DNA from: Prostheceraeus crozeri
Taxonomy: Eukaryota > Platyhelminthes > Polycladida > Euryleptidae
Assembly (NCBI GenBank): GCA_907163375.1
Contig: CAJQUW010003643.1
Location: forward strand, 496,001 to 560,000
DNA length: 64,000 nucleotides
Reading direction: 5' to 3'
Shown here: positions 1 through 11,590 of the stretch, piece after piece
Layout: each line of letters begins with the position of its first letter
How positions within the stretch are numbered: the stretch's first letter is position 1
The notes under the pieces: generated by a model
The model's database searches: none
Told to the model about the DNA's origin: nothing
The model's input: only the letters and a program-made list of their open reading frames with translations
Position numbers and translations under genes: made by a program

Positions 1-1919
1 CAATGAAAGAGATATCACAATCAAAAATAATCGCGACAGATAGCATAGGTGATGCAATCATATTATAGCATTAAGGTTGATCAAAAGGAATGTCTGTACA
101 GATCATTTGCGACTTATAGGTATTTAAAACTTACATGTACATCTGTAAGTAGAGTTTCATTTCCAAATGTAACTGTGCAACTTATATTTAGCCTAGTCTT
201 AAGTGTACGTGAATGAGGTATTTGTAATTCATCTCACAACGATTAAAATGAATCTTTAATGTTTTAAGTTTGGCTCTTTTCAGTGTTGACTGCACTTATG
301 TTTCAAGGGGGCAGGGTTGATATCAAGACAATGATAGTTGTGCACAAGGATAGTTTTCCAGTACTGTAGCATCCTCCGAATCCGTGGCCTAGTGAATTCA
401 ATCTCGATCTCGTCTCTCAATTTCGTGAGATCTCGAGAGTCGAGAGTCGATATTGTAAGTAGACATCAGATTTGTGTCAACTGCTCAGAAAATGTAATTG
501 ATTGCATACAATCACCAATTGCTTGTCTTTGCAATTTACGCAGTTCAATTTGTGATTGAAGTTGCAGTTACAGCACAAGTCTGTAGTCTGGACTAGACTT
601 GGTATTTTTACTCGTAATAGAGCGATCTAGTACACATGCATTTCAGTAGATCGATTTTCAGCATTTTTCAAAATTCTGCGAAGGTGTGTTCTGCCCACGC
701 ATACTTGCATGTCGAAAAGGCTCTCATGTAAAATTTCAGCTGATGAGGATATAATTTAGAAATTAATTAATGGGATAATCATCGAGCCAGTACATGTGCC
801 GATATATGTGCAAGAATTACACTTTGATCGGCTCGAAAAAATTATTTTAATGGTCTACAAGCTTGCGGATTATGTTCTGCAACAGGTGAAAGTCAGACTG
901 ACTACATACAATAGCAACACATAAGCACAGAGGAATGACACGTCTGGAATGAATCGGTATATTTATTTGGAAATTGCTCGAGATCTATTTACTCAAAACT
1001 CATAAACAGCTGTCGATTTAGACTGTCAATATTCTGCAAATGTATGCCATTTTCTGTAGAAAACAGACATTTGTGACGAAAGCAAGGGATCATGCATAAC
1101 AATTTTCATTCAGTAAATGAATTTGATTACTCCACTGCCAGGGCCTATTAGGAAAAACTGCAATTGCAACAGAGCTTATAACATCAATCCTTCTTGCGAC
1201 TATTACTTGTTCTTTCCGCACGACAAATAAACATCCTGTTTTTAATTCTCTAACCCTCACACAAAACAATCCTAAATCCATTTCAAGCGTTTGGGATCTT
1301 TGCAACTGAAGACTTGGCCTTGCGATCTAGACTTTGGCACTGTGTCAATCCCCATAAATTTTAGTAAAAGTCGGCAGAAGTGGCATCCAGATTGAAAATA
1401 CATGTATTGCAACTCTCAAAGAAAATCAGGACTGTGCAAGTATGCGTTAATAGAAGGCATCGACGAGACAGCGCAATTTAGTGTTGTCCTTGACACAACA
1501 GCTATTGGTTTGGTCTGTCGGCCTTCTTGATCGAGTGGTGAACTTCAAGGAATGTTGAAATCGGCAGAATAGAATCTGGATTAACACTGCATTTCTCCTC
1601 GACCGGTGAGCATGATCATGCGGCATGCGTAATGAATATTTGCCAAAAGATCTAAACATAAAATATATGCGCATCGTTGTATCCTACATCTTTGGGGCAC
1701 AGTTATTACATTGTACATCTAAGGAATCTTGAAATTATTTCGATAGGAGTTGAGATTTTACATGAGGGCAATTCCATGGATACAGATGGCACGAGCGGAA
1801 CAGACTACTGTACATAGGTTCATCATAAACATAATTAGTTGAAGTTATTGCTATGCAAGAAGTCAACTAGAGAACAGTCATAGAATGATCGAATATCCAC
1901 GCTATCAAAATACATCTTA
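1..1919. other. Non-coding, no gene seen
   Basis: Apart from the small relic at 467-583 and a CTCGAGA-rich inverted stretch near 400-450, I see only short chance frames under 80 codons with no recognisable motif. Confidence 0.5.
467..583. mobile_element. Short relic of the CAGACTTGTG hAT-like family
   Basis: The left end CAGATTTGTGTCAACT resembles the left end of the elements at 7241 and 36600, and the right end ACAGCACAAGTCTG resembles their right end. Only 117 bp lies between. No clear target duplication remains, so this is an old deletion derivative at best. Confidence 0.45.
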
Positions 1920-2235
1920 TCAATTCCATCGTTCGAAGTATGTATAATCTTCACATTCTTTCCATCGTGTCCATCCCTGTCAGTCTATATTCACGCTATA
2001 CCTTCGCATCTCAAGTGTGACATCTTACAATTTATCTTTTCTAATCATGATCCTAATATTCCATGCTCCAATACTTCTTATTATCATTTCGCAAGGATTT
2101 CGCGTGTTGACGATTTGAGTAGCTTTACTTCCTCCCGTGCCAGACGCGTTACCTACACAGACTTCGCTCACGTCGTTGATGTCGTTCATCGCTTGTGGAT
2201 AAATCATCATAAAGCAATAGCAACATGGCAAGAAA
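1920..2235 (-). mobile_element. LINE endonuclease N-terminus relic
   Basis: The minus strand reads IIRSIGAWNIRIMIRKDKL followed, after a stop, by LEMRRYSVNID and a GWTRW stretch. This is the start of an APE-type LINE endonuclease (IGTWNVRTM...GKL..V..EM.RY.IDILG). The same repeat seems to resume beyond the hAT-type insertion at 2296-4651, because the two flanks join at one 8-bp duplication. Confidence 0.6.
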
Positions 2236-2295
2236 TGCATGGAGTGGTTTCTCCACTTGCTGCAGTAGATAACACTAGCCTCTGATCAAATAAAC

Positions 2296-4651
2296 CAGGG
2301 CTGTGGAGCCGATGCGTTATCTCATCGGCTCCGGCTCCACGACACTGATGTGAAAGGCTCCGGCTCGGCTCCGGTTCCGGCTTCGGCTCCGACTTCAAAT
2401 TCAGGTTCTATCTATGCTGGTTATCCTGGATCCGTTGAACGGTTTTTTGGATAACGGTGTGGCCTTTAGAGGCTTGCTACAATCATCAAATTAGTTTTCA
2501 TTAACAAGCAACGACTTAAGTTAATGAAAATGATAATAGCCTAATATAATGATAAATAACATACTTGTCATATATTTTTGCATGAATTGACTATCTCTGA
2601 AAGATAAAATAAAGTTATAGCCTGGATTGGTTAAATTAGATAAAGATCTCCCGCAGTGGCTAAATATAAATTGGCCCAGCCTGCAACCAGTCTACTACGA
2701 GGCTACATTAAATAAGACCACATGAGTGATAATGATATACCTAATTAGCCGTCACAGGGGCCGAATAGTAGTATAAGCTTTTTAACAAAGCTTGAATATG
2801 AAACTGGATAGCGTATGCCTCTAAATAGCTTATAGGGCCTGTATCTTCACGAACATGGAAAGGGCATAGGCTATATAGCCAAATATACCGTATTAATAAA
2901 GATATCAATTGCTTTATTGAATATTAAAGTGTATATAGGCTAGCTTAGGTTGTTATTGCTATTTGTTATTGCCTTTATTCAATAGTCTGTTGGTCCATGA
3001 ATAATATGATCGGTGGGTAGCCCACGACTCATCATCTGTAGAAATTGTAATTTAGATAGTCTCATTGCAGTGTATGCTAGAAATGTACAATTGAAAATTA
3101 TACTTAAAAGATTTAAAAATATCTAATTTAGGACGAGTTTTGTAATTCTATGCAGCATACTTAATAAGTTAAGGCTTAACTTACATTATGTTAATTTCGT
3201 ATTTTTCATTATGGCGTAAAGTTGCACTAAATAATTCATCAATGATTCATGTATATTATTATATTCAATTTATGTATAACATATTACCACTATTCCTCTG
3301 ATGATGGCTAGGCTGATGAAACTGAACTCGGAGTATCACACAGCATGTTGCAGGGTGCTATGCATAACAAAAATTTGACTGCGAGCACCGAGCAGAAATC
3401 CCATCTACTTTGCTAGCTTTCGAATGCGCGTGCGGTTTAATGTCACAGACAATAGAAAAGGGAGGTCAAAAGGCGCCTTTATTGAGAGCGTCTCAGTCTT
3501 TTTTTATTGTTTACACATAAGTCAACATGATATCAGCATAAAGTGTTGACAGACGGAAAAAATAATAATGAAAATTCTTGAAATCCACAGGTCTATGACA
3601 TTTGGGGAAATATTATTACACAATGCGGCTCTTGTGCAGTCCTCCCCCCCCCATTTTTTCTCTGGTCAAAAGATGCAGCACCATTGGATGTCCGTTTCAG
3701 CATCACCGGTTTGAGTGAAGCATTCCGTGCTGTTGTAAAAATCTACGTGGGTAATTGCGATGTCATAGTCGCAAACTTCGTCAGCAAGTCAACATGTAAT
3801 TTGCCTTCGGTTTTTTTCGCATTGAAATATACCCTTTGAATTTTGAAGTCAAAGGAAATTCATTGTGAATGAGATGCCTTTAGAATAATAAGGCGCTACT
3901 AGAAGTGGCTGGGTCGCTTATTGCTATATCCATGCGAGGACTTGTAGTCAGGTCATTCGTGGGAGTGTGAAGAGTTATCCCTCCAATCAAAATTGATCAA
4001 ATTGAATAATCCATTGTTTTGAAAAATGTAGGTGGGGGACTGTACAAGAGCCTACAATACAATCTAAGGAAATTGGCATTGTCACAGATGCCACTAGCTT
4101 CTGCCAGTAGCCATACCGATAGATGGTAACCTACATAGTAACCGTATTAGATTTAAGACATTGCGCAAGAAATGTAGCTATATTATCTTTGCTGACTGAA
4201 CTGGAAATGTGTGCATAAATGACTGGCGACTTGTCTCTAGGAATCTACAATCATCTAGTTAGCATGCATATAACAAGTCTTCAAATTAATGGATTTTGGA
4301 GAATACGTTGTCACTAAAAGCTATGGAAATTAGTCTTGCAAAACATAAGCAATAAAAAAATATTACACATGTGTGTAAATATAATATAAAAGAAGGCGGC
4401 AACTGCAAAGAAGAATATCGTGGAGGACAGATCATTGGTATACTGAACAGACATATCTTTAGATTTCAAATGATTTAATTTTTTTATGATGCCAATTAAT
4501 ACCTTTTAAAATTCTAGATTTATATCAAAGCTCAAACTATCGGAGCCGGAGCATGAGCCTTTGTGATAAATCGGCTCCGGCTCCGGCTCCGACCAAAACC
4601 ATCGGCTCCTTAAGGCTCCAGCTCCGGTTCGGCTCCGGCTCCACAGCCCTG
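2296..4651. mobile_element. hAT-type non-autonomous transposon, 2356 bp
   Basis: The ends are inverted: left CAGGGCTGTGGAGCCGATGC, right (reverse complement) CAGGGCTGTGGAGCCGGAGC. An exact 8-bp duplication AAATAAAC flanks it (2288-2295 and 4652-4659), the length hAT transposases make. Each end carries about 100 bp of GGCTCCGGCTCC-type subterminal repeats. No frame of note lies inside, so no transposase. The insertion splits a LINE relic. Confidence 0.93.
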
Positions 4652-4659
4652 AAATAAAC

Positions 4660-5165
4660 ATTTGAATTCCGCCAGCGTTCCCTTGTCATAACCGAAAGTA
4701 GCTTCAGCAGACTACCTGCTTACAGGGAAGAAACTATCACGCCGTTGAGCCCATGACAGGTACTGTTTCATCTAGGAATCAACCCTAGCCTTTGCCAAAG
4801 AGGATGGTCCTACAAGGCAGCAGGAGGAACAAACTCCGAAGACTTGCCTGTAAACGGCTATCGGGCCCCATCACCCCCATAGTTCTTGTTGCCGTTGTAC
4901 CTCTTGGAGCTATCCTCCACCTACGCTTCGGACTTGCTTTAGCGTGTATCCACGCACACAACAGGCACACCCCCTTTCAACGCAATTCTGACCCGATTAG
5001 GGAGACAGGAGGTTTACAACACTTTGCCTAGGCAGCTTCCTCAAGACTATGGGACATGGAGGAGATGTCTTCATGACCTGTCACGGGACTGGTTCTCATT
5101 CTATATCCTGGTGTAGTTTATCCGATCCCAGATACCAATCTGTGCCTATTTCTACACCCTCGTGG
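4660..5165 (-). mobile_element. Probable 5' part of the LINE at 1920-2235
   Basis: This stretch is distinctly richer in GC than its surroundings and has no long open frame. Removing the hAT-type element at 2296-4651 makes it directly continuous with the LINE endonuclease relic, on the 5' side of that minus-strand element. Assignment as the LINE leader is by position only. Confidence 0.35.
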
Positions 5166-6320
5166 ACTTGAATTCCATATTTGAATGTTTTATGTTCAAA
5201 TTTAAATGATCATCTTATAATGTAGCTTATAAATGCAACAGATCTCATGCATAGATAGTAAGGATGGACAGAAGTCTGAAGTATATAACACGTCTCCATT
5301 GTTGACTTCAGGTAGAGATTGGAAATGAGCAATTGTTAAATGAATTGCTCTAATTTTGTGAGGCTGGTGTTACAAAATAAGATACGTACTGTATTGTTGA
5401 AAGTTCTCTGCATGTTTTGAAGTATATACAAGTATATTTGAAGTATATTTTGAAAATATCGTTATGATTTGATTTGTGAGTGAAATTCACATTCACAAGC
5501 ATTGTTACTTTATGGAGAATTAGAAGAGGACTATGGCAATATATAGTTTCGTTTGCTATCGAAGATAATTGCAAAAATTGTCTACATTCGTGTGAAAGTT
5601 CGTATGAAAGCCTCTTTTACTTCACTCATGTTGAAATTGATATCTCAGAAATTGATAAAGGGTTTAAGTAACTCACGTAAGTAATTCTACACGATGTTAT
5701 ATAATATCCACACAGAACGACAAGATAGGTGATAGAAATTGGTATTCATTACGTCTATTTAGAATTATAATCGACTGATACATGCATACATAGTGTATGT
5801 TCATGTCATGACGAGACTTCCACAGCAATAAAAGTGATTTTCAAATACACACAAAATAACACAGGCTGAGCTCATGAATGAAATATTCGCACATTATACA
5901 TCTTAGGAGTTGTGTTTACTCTTAGAGCAACAATGCTTATTGCTGTACATAGTGACAACACGGATTTATCTCCCTCTCTTCAAATTTCAAGCACTTTGTC
6001 TTTGTAACTGAAATTACCTATGTACGGATGCTATTCTGTTACACATTTTCTCATTAATGATCATGTTATCGTAAGTAAGATTCAAGATATTTGCGTAAAT
6101 AAATTAATTAATTAACCTCATTTATGTGATGGATAGAGGATGGCTATGCGATTCTCTGGGATATAGAGAGGGAAATTATTTGATGAATCCCGAGGGCTTT
6201 AGCCCGAGGGATATATCAAATAATTTCACGAACATAATCTTTCCCTGGGAGCAAATTTTATCAGATATAGAAGGGATTCTGAAATACGATTCTACAACTA
6301 TGTGATAATCTGGTATACTT
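5166..6320. other. Non-coding stretch with one long hairpin
   Basis: AT-rich DNA with no recognisable coding. At 6173-6226 an imperfect palindrome has arms AAATTATTTGAT and ATCAAATAATTT around a perfect inner pair CCCGAGGGCT / AGCCCGAGGG. This may be the core of a small foldback element. Confidence 0.5.
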
Positions 6321-6518
6321 TATACTCAGAAACACATTAGACACAGAGTCTTTCTTCCATGTGGTCGAGTTGCTATATATCCCACTCTCATTCTTTTTGT
6401 GCTGAGTGTTTAGCAAGAAAGCAGAGTGTACCTATTTTACAAGTCTTACGTTTGACCCGACCAAAGTTTGACCCAATGTCTCCCGGACTCAGGGCGAACA
6501 CTCTACCACAAGGCCGCA
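6321..6518 (-). repeat. tRNA-derived SINE, copy 1
   Basis: On the minus strand the head reads GCGGCCTTGTGGTAGAGTGT, like a tRNA A box, and a weak B box (TGGGTCAAA) follows about 30 bases later. The body and tail (GAATGAGAGTGG, then CTAATGTGTTTCTGAGTATA) match the copies at 47292 and 56791. Confidence 0.7.
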
Positions 6519-7240
6519 TCGCAGAATGGATTGTTTTCCTACATATTGATCTCATGAACTTTATTATGGTTTTAAAATCTTTTCGTTTTTTTTAATTTCA
6601 AATAATCACATGCATCACAAGAATTCGCAAAGAAAACTAGCTAATATTGACTGTGGTACTTAATACCAGCCTTCATGAATGCATTTTGTTGGTGTTCAGA
6701 AGGATTGGAATTCGATAGTCACTAATTTTACAGTCACGTAAAAACGCGCATTATCTCACATACATTTTCCGCATTATCATACATTTATGTAAGACACACT
6801 TTGTTTATTTCCACATAGGAAAGGGTCTCCAACAACGATTGGATAGCCGATTTGTTAAAAGGACAAAATGAATCGTTTTAAAACTATGTTTGAAAATCAG
6901 TTTTAAATTTTCTTCTCGATGTGCCTTTGAAGCCAGGTTGTAAACATCGTTTCATAAATTTTGTAGCATTATTTTGTGCGTTGCTTATAAGCCCAGTCAA
7001 GATGGCCCAGTCCAAGCCCAGTCCAAAGATGGTTTTACAACGGTGCTTTAAAACATCAGAACTGAATTGTAAACATTAATGTTGTAAATGTCTTGAAGCC
7101 ATTTTAAGCAACTCTTTTAGACCTTTTTTTGAGAATAACGGATCGTTGTGATTCATTCTATTAAACCTTTTAAACCTTGTTTTATGTATATGCCTAAAAA
7201 ACGTGATTTAAACATGCATTTTTGAAGCACTTATTGAGAT

Positions 7241-7928
7241 CAGACTTGTGTCAATTATTCATGAAATGTTATTCATAGCAATTACAAATGACTTAAAAAT
7301 GCAATTGATCTCAATTGCTAATTACATAATTAACAATGTAATTGATTGCCATGGCAAATTACTCAATTTTTATTGAATTACATTTCAATTACTTTGCAAT
7401 AGCTTTAGATAATTGCCGGCGAATTATATACCTTCCCCACCATTTCTTTTTACGTACCATTCTAAGGTTGATTACAATTGTTTCCGGGAAAAACAGACAT
7501 AATTGACATCAAATTACCGCCTTTTTCTTCTTCCTTTCCCACGTGTTTTTGCCTTATATCTCTGCTAGTATTCAAGCTGTAGATGCTCGCACAATGCTGA
7601 TATATCGAGGCTTGAGGATTCTGTGATGTTATCTTAAGTTTGCACATCCGCTACGTTTCTGCTGAGATTTGAAGATTTAAACCGTGTCTTCTAAAAGTAT
7701 TTGTTTGTCCCTCTTTATCCGAAGGGGCATTTGGCAATGGTCGTTTTCTGATTTGCATTTTTCGATCAGCAAGTTCCGCTGCACAATTCTCCGAAAAATT
7801 ATGGGTAGTTGTACACCTGGTATGGTAGCCCATTATCGACGAGGAGAGTAAAACAATTTCATACTGCGTGCTAAATGGATATTCAGCATTGCTGCCTGCA
7901 AAGTAATTGTAATTACATCACAAGTCTG
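7241..7928. mobile_element. hAT-type non-autonomous transposon, 688 bp
   Basis: Left end CAGACTTGTGTCAATTATTC; right end ATCACAAGTCTG (reverse complement CAGACTTGTGAT). The flanks ATTGAGAT and GATGAGAT (7233-7240, 7929-7936) agree at six of eight positions, a slightly decayed 8-bp duplication. Many AATTGTAATTAC-type repeats lie inside both ends. The element at 36600 is the same family. No transposase frame is seen. Confidence 0.75.
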
Positions 7929-9585
7929 GATGAGATATCAGTAATTGATTAGAAAGATCATGGAGGAGCATGCATTTTGAATTTGTCTGTCATATTTGGC
8001 AAATACATCGGTAGTTTGCAGCCTATCTAAAGGAAAGGAAATTCATCAACGCAGATAAAGCCTTAAGGATATATACCCTTCTCAATTTCACAATGTTTCA
8101 GTATTTTTCAATTTTAATGACATGTTGCATATACTATGGAATTATGCACAATCGTAAAATTGACAAAATGCATTAGGAACGTGAATGATGTCATAGCAAT
8201 CAATGACAATGTGAATAATATCCAAATGCACTGAAGATTAGATTTAACAATAAGGCGAGATATGATAAGCGCGAAGTACGGAACAATTTAGGTTGCTATT
8301 AAGCATTTTTTTCAAATGAAATGCATGAGAACTTGAATTTGATAATTCAATGTAATCGCTCTCTCCTTCCAACGGATATCTCTGATCTTGGATATTCATC
8401 ATCTCTGCAAGCGTTCCCACTTTCTCGTTGCTATTTCATTTAATGAGCTTTGTTGACTCTGTTGTCTTATCTAATCGATATTACCAATGAAAGCTTAGAT
8501 TGACAACAAAGGTTTGTTGTAGATTGAATATCTAGAAAATGACATTGATTGTGTCAGTAAAAGACACCAACACCCTTGATTTCCTTATGGGAATCCCTTG
8601 TGATTCCCGAGCTTGCTCCTCATTCCTGTTTCATAAATTGGTCGAATAGAAGAGTTTATTTACCTTCACACGCAACAATCGTTCCGATGGTATTGTTAGC
8701 CTTCGTCTTTCAGCAGGTATCTGTCTGATTAGGCGTTCATAATGTTTTATTAGATTAGTTAACAACTCGATTTGAAGTATCAAGATCTTATTTTTCCATT
8801 TGATATTTAAATCATCCGAATCAGGGACTTCTACTATCTTCAATGGAATTCTCAAGCCTTTTGGTATAACTTTCAAATGTTCACAATACTTTAAAGAGGC
8901 GATATGTAGGATGATTGTCATGAAAGAAATCATTGTTCTTGAGATTTGTTGAGCTGGATCTATCACAGATTCAAAAAGCAATTATTATTCAATTTCAGGA
9001 AAACAGCTCGAAAAGACGGATCGACTAGCGATTCAATAGGTTAATGATAAAAGTAGAAACATCCTCCAATCTGTTCAGACACTTTGAAAACAAGACTTCA
9101 TTTACAAGATCTTAGTGAATCTCTTGTTCAAAGAGGTTATCCTCGCACACGAGTCCTGCAACAAAAAAATAAGGTTTTTCGTTTAGATGAAAAGAAATTG
9201 TTTCCACCTAAAAATCAAGTGAGCAAAGTAAATGCATCCCATTTGTCGTTACTTATCATCCTTCAACCTATGATAAGATCAAATGTATCTTTGACAAATA
9301 TAAACATTTTCTGAGTGAGACTAACTTAACAACTGTGCTTTGGTGGAAACCTCCATCCAGAATAAAACAATTTCTTGTTTCGCCAAAACTTTCAGATAAT
9401 CCACCACAAAAATTTAATCCATGTGGTATTGCTGTTGTGTGTGGCACGAAACGATGCAAAACCTGCAACATTCTATCAACTGAAAACTCCACCAAATCTC
9501 CAGTATCAGGATTGTCATACAAAATTAATGCAGCTAACACAACATGCAACACAAAAAACATAATTTATTCTATCCAATTCTATAA

Positions 9586-9900
9586 TTGCAATTTTTGTAT
9601 ATTGGCGAGTCAGGTAGAACTCTAAGGAAAAGATTAAATAGACATCGATACGATGTTAATCATGAAGATGAAACAAAAGTTGTATCTTTCCATTGTGTGC
9701 AACACAACCGTAATGACTCTGAAATGAAAGTGTCAGTTCTTAAACAATTAAACGGAGAAGATAAAGAACAAAAAATTAAAGAACTAAAATTCATCAGCCA
9801 ACTAATGACGGATTGGCCACATGGGTCGAACATGCAACATGTTTTTCAGAGGTCTCCTATTTTTGAGCCTAAAGCTCCTATGGTGTGCTATGACCAATAA
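9586..9900 (+). pseudogene. GIY-YIG endonuclease end of the Penelope-like element
   Basis: The frame contains YIGESGRTLRKRLNRHRYDV, then VVSFHCVQHN and ELKFISQLMTDWPHGSN. This is the GIY-YIG nuclease fold as used by Penelope-like elements to nick target DNA: the Arg-rich helix after YIGES, a His-containing strand, and the W-P-x-G-x-N end. It lies directly downstream of the cysteine-bearing linker (CGTKRCKTC). It is a fragment, not a host gene. Confidence 0.8.
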
Positions 9901-10053
9901 TGTCTTTGAGAAATGCTATGACATCCCACTATGTAAAGTGCTAACCTCACTTTTGTGTGCATCTATATTCTCTTGACACTATGCATGATATGTTACAAAA
10001 AACTTTTGAAAATTGTCCATCAGATGTTGATTGTAATATTTCTTCTTATACAA

Positions 10054-10108
10054 CTTCCTGACGAAGATTGACGGCAGTTATCTGACCGTCAATTGAAACC
10101 GGTTGAAG
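10054..10108 (+). ncRNA. Hammerhead-ribozyme-like motif in the Penelope-like element
   Basis: The core CTGACGA (10058-10064) is followed by a nine-pair stem (10066-10074 with 10086-10094), then GAAA (10095-10098), CCGG, TT, and GAAG, which pairs with CTTC (10054-10057). This is the type I hammerhead order: stem I, CUGANGA, stem II, GAAA, stem III, NUH, stem I. Two oddities: one extra A before stem II, and a stem III of only CCGG without a loop, which would need two molecules to pair. Hammerheads of this minimal kind are known from Penelope-like elements. Activity is not shown. Confidence 0.45.
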
Positions 10109-10636
10109 AAAAATAGAAGAAAGATTTGGGAAAGACGTGTTTCTACTTTTATCATTAACCTATTGAATCGCTAGTCGATCCGTCTTTTCGAGCTGTTTTC
10201 CTGAAATTGAATAATAATTGCTTTTTGAATCTGTGATAGATCCAGCTCAACAAATCTCAAGAACAATGATTTCTTTCATGACAATCATCCTACATATCGC
10301 CTCTTTAAAGTGTTGTGAACATTTGAAAGTTATACCAAAAGGCTTGAGAATTCCATTGAAGATAGTAGAAGTCCCTGATTCGGATGATTTAAATATCAAA
10401 TGGAAAAATAAGATCTTGATACTTCAAATCGAGTTGTTAACTAATCTAATAAAACATTATGAACGCCTAATCAGACAGATACCTGCTGAAAGACGAAGGC
10501 TAACAATACCATCGGAACGATTGTTGCGTGTGAAGGTAAATAAACTCTTCTATTCGACGAATTTACCATTTGAAGATATTCGTTCCCGAATCTTAAATGA
10601 AATTACATCTACTCTTGACCATCCTGTTTCATAAAT

Positions 10637-10789
10637 GAAACCGAACATCAATCTGCAATTTTATCAAATTTACATTAATTTGAATAACTACCGGAATGAT
10701 TTATCAAAAATAATACAAGATGGCTATTACCATTATATCAAGATTGTCATAATTTAACTTCTGCTCTTAATGACAAAGCAGTTCTAAAA
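10637..10789. other. Short unassigned gap
   Basis: AT-rich sequence between the right target repeat of the Penelope-like element and the LINE relic. Nothing recognisable. Confidence 0.4.
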
Positions 10790-11590
10790 TCAGATAGCAA
10801 TATGATTCTTGCCTTGCCTTGATTGCCTATTCCCATCCTCATTGCTGAGTGTCGGAGATCATGGACATCATTGATCCCCACCGACTCCTTTGTTTCGCCA
10901 TGGCCGCACATACCGAAAACGGTCTGTCGGTCCATTCCTTGATGTCGTCGGTACACCGGCGCCTTGGTTTTCCTCTTGCTCTTCAGCCATTGATTCGCTC
11001 TGTGAGGAAGTGAATACTGATGTCCCTCGCCCTGATCACGTGACTAAAGTACTGCAGCCTCCGCTGTCGAATGGTCATTATCAACTCTCGCTGAGTCCCC
11101 AACTCTCGAAGTATGGACTCGTTAGTAAGATGGATGGTCCAGGGACTCTTCAGCACGCCTACAACAGGTTATTTCAAACGAGTGGAGTTTTGCTGATGCT
11201 GTTAACCTTCAATGTCCATACATCGCTACAGTACAAAGCGGCGGACACACCAAAGTTTTTATGAGCTTTATCTTGTTCTTGTGGAACGATCGGTCCTTCC
11301 ACACGGTGCTGAGTGACTTAAGTACAGTTCTTGCTGCCCCCAACCGAGCTCACGTCTAGTGGTCCTTGACTCCCGTGTTTTGTGTGATGGAGTCCAATTA
11401 TTTGTATCTTTGCATAATGCACTTGTTTTAAAATAACCAACGGTGCAGTATCCTCAACCTTTCATCTGTCGCCGTCGTCACCATCACTTTCATTTTTCTC
11501 GAGCTGACTTTCAGATGTGACCAACTTGAGGCCCTATCAACCGCGTCTACCAACTCCTGCAGAACTGTCGAAGAAGCTGATATTGAACCA
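10790..11590 (-). mobile_element. RTE-type LINE relic (palm to C-terminus)
   Basis: Reading the minus strand from 11590 down, one finds LQELVDAVDRASSSWSHLKV (end of the palm), then KLIKTLVCPPLC leading to AMYG, then RELIMTIRQRRLQYFSHVI and a basic RGKPRRRC stretch. These follow the order of RTE-like LINE ORF2 ends (LLKTLVWPVALYG, then RLRYFGHV, then RGRPR). The pieces are in different frames with stops, so this is an old relic. The 124-residue + strand frame at 10890-11264 is its shadow. Confidence 0.75.

Larger units (their letters stand above)
8639..10621 (+). mobile_element. Penelope-like retroelement with inverted arms, 1983 bp
   Basis: A 15-bp direct repeat TCCTGTTTCATAAAT flanks the block (8624-8638, 10622-10636), so it behaves as one insertion. 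Its arms, about 8641-9060 and 10139-10558, are inverted copies that look about 97% alike and encode the same peptide start (MLFESVIDPAQQISRTMISF). Between them the + strand encodes the linker (QRGYP, WWKPPS, CGTKRCKTC) and the GIY-YIG endonuclease typical of Penelope-like elements. The reverse transcriptase core is absent, so the copy is 5'-truncated and incomplete, and frames in the centre are broken. Family placement rests on the GIY-YIG end and on the arms, which resemble the terminal repeats these elements often carry. Confidence 0.85.

Noticed and set aside
10890-11264. 124-residue + strand frame
   Set aside because: It is the shadow of a minus-strand LINE relic whose motifs are clear in the other direction.
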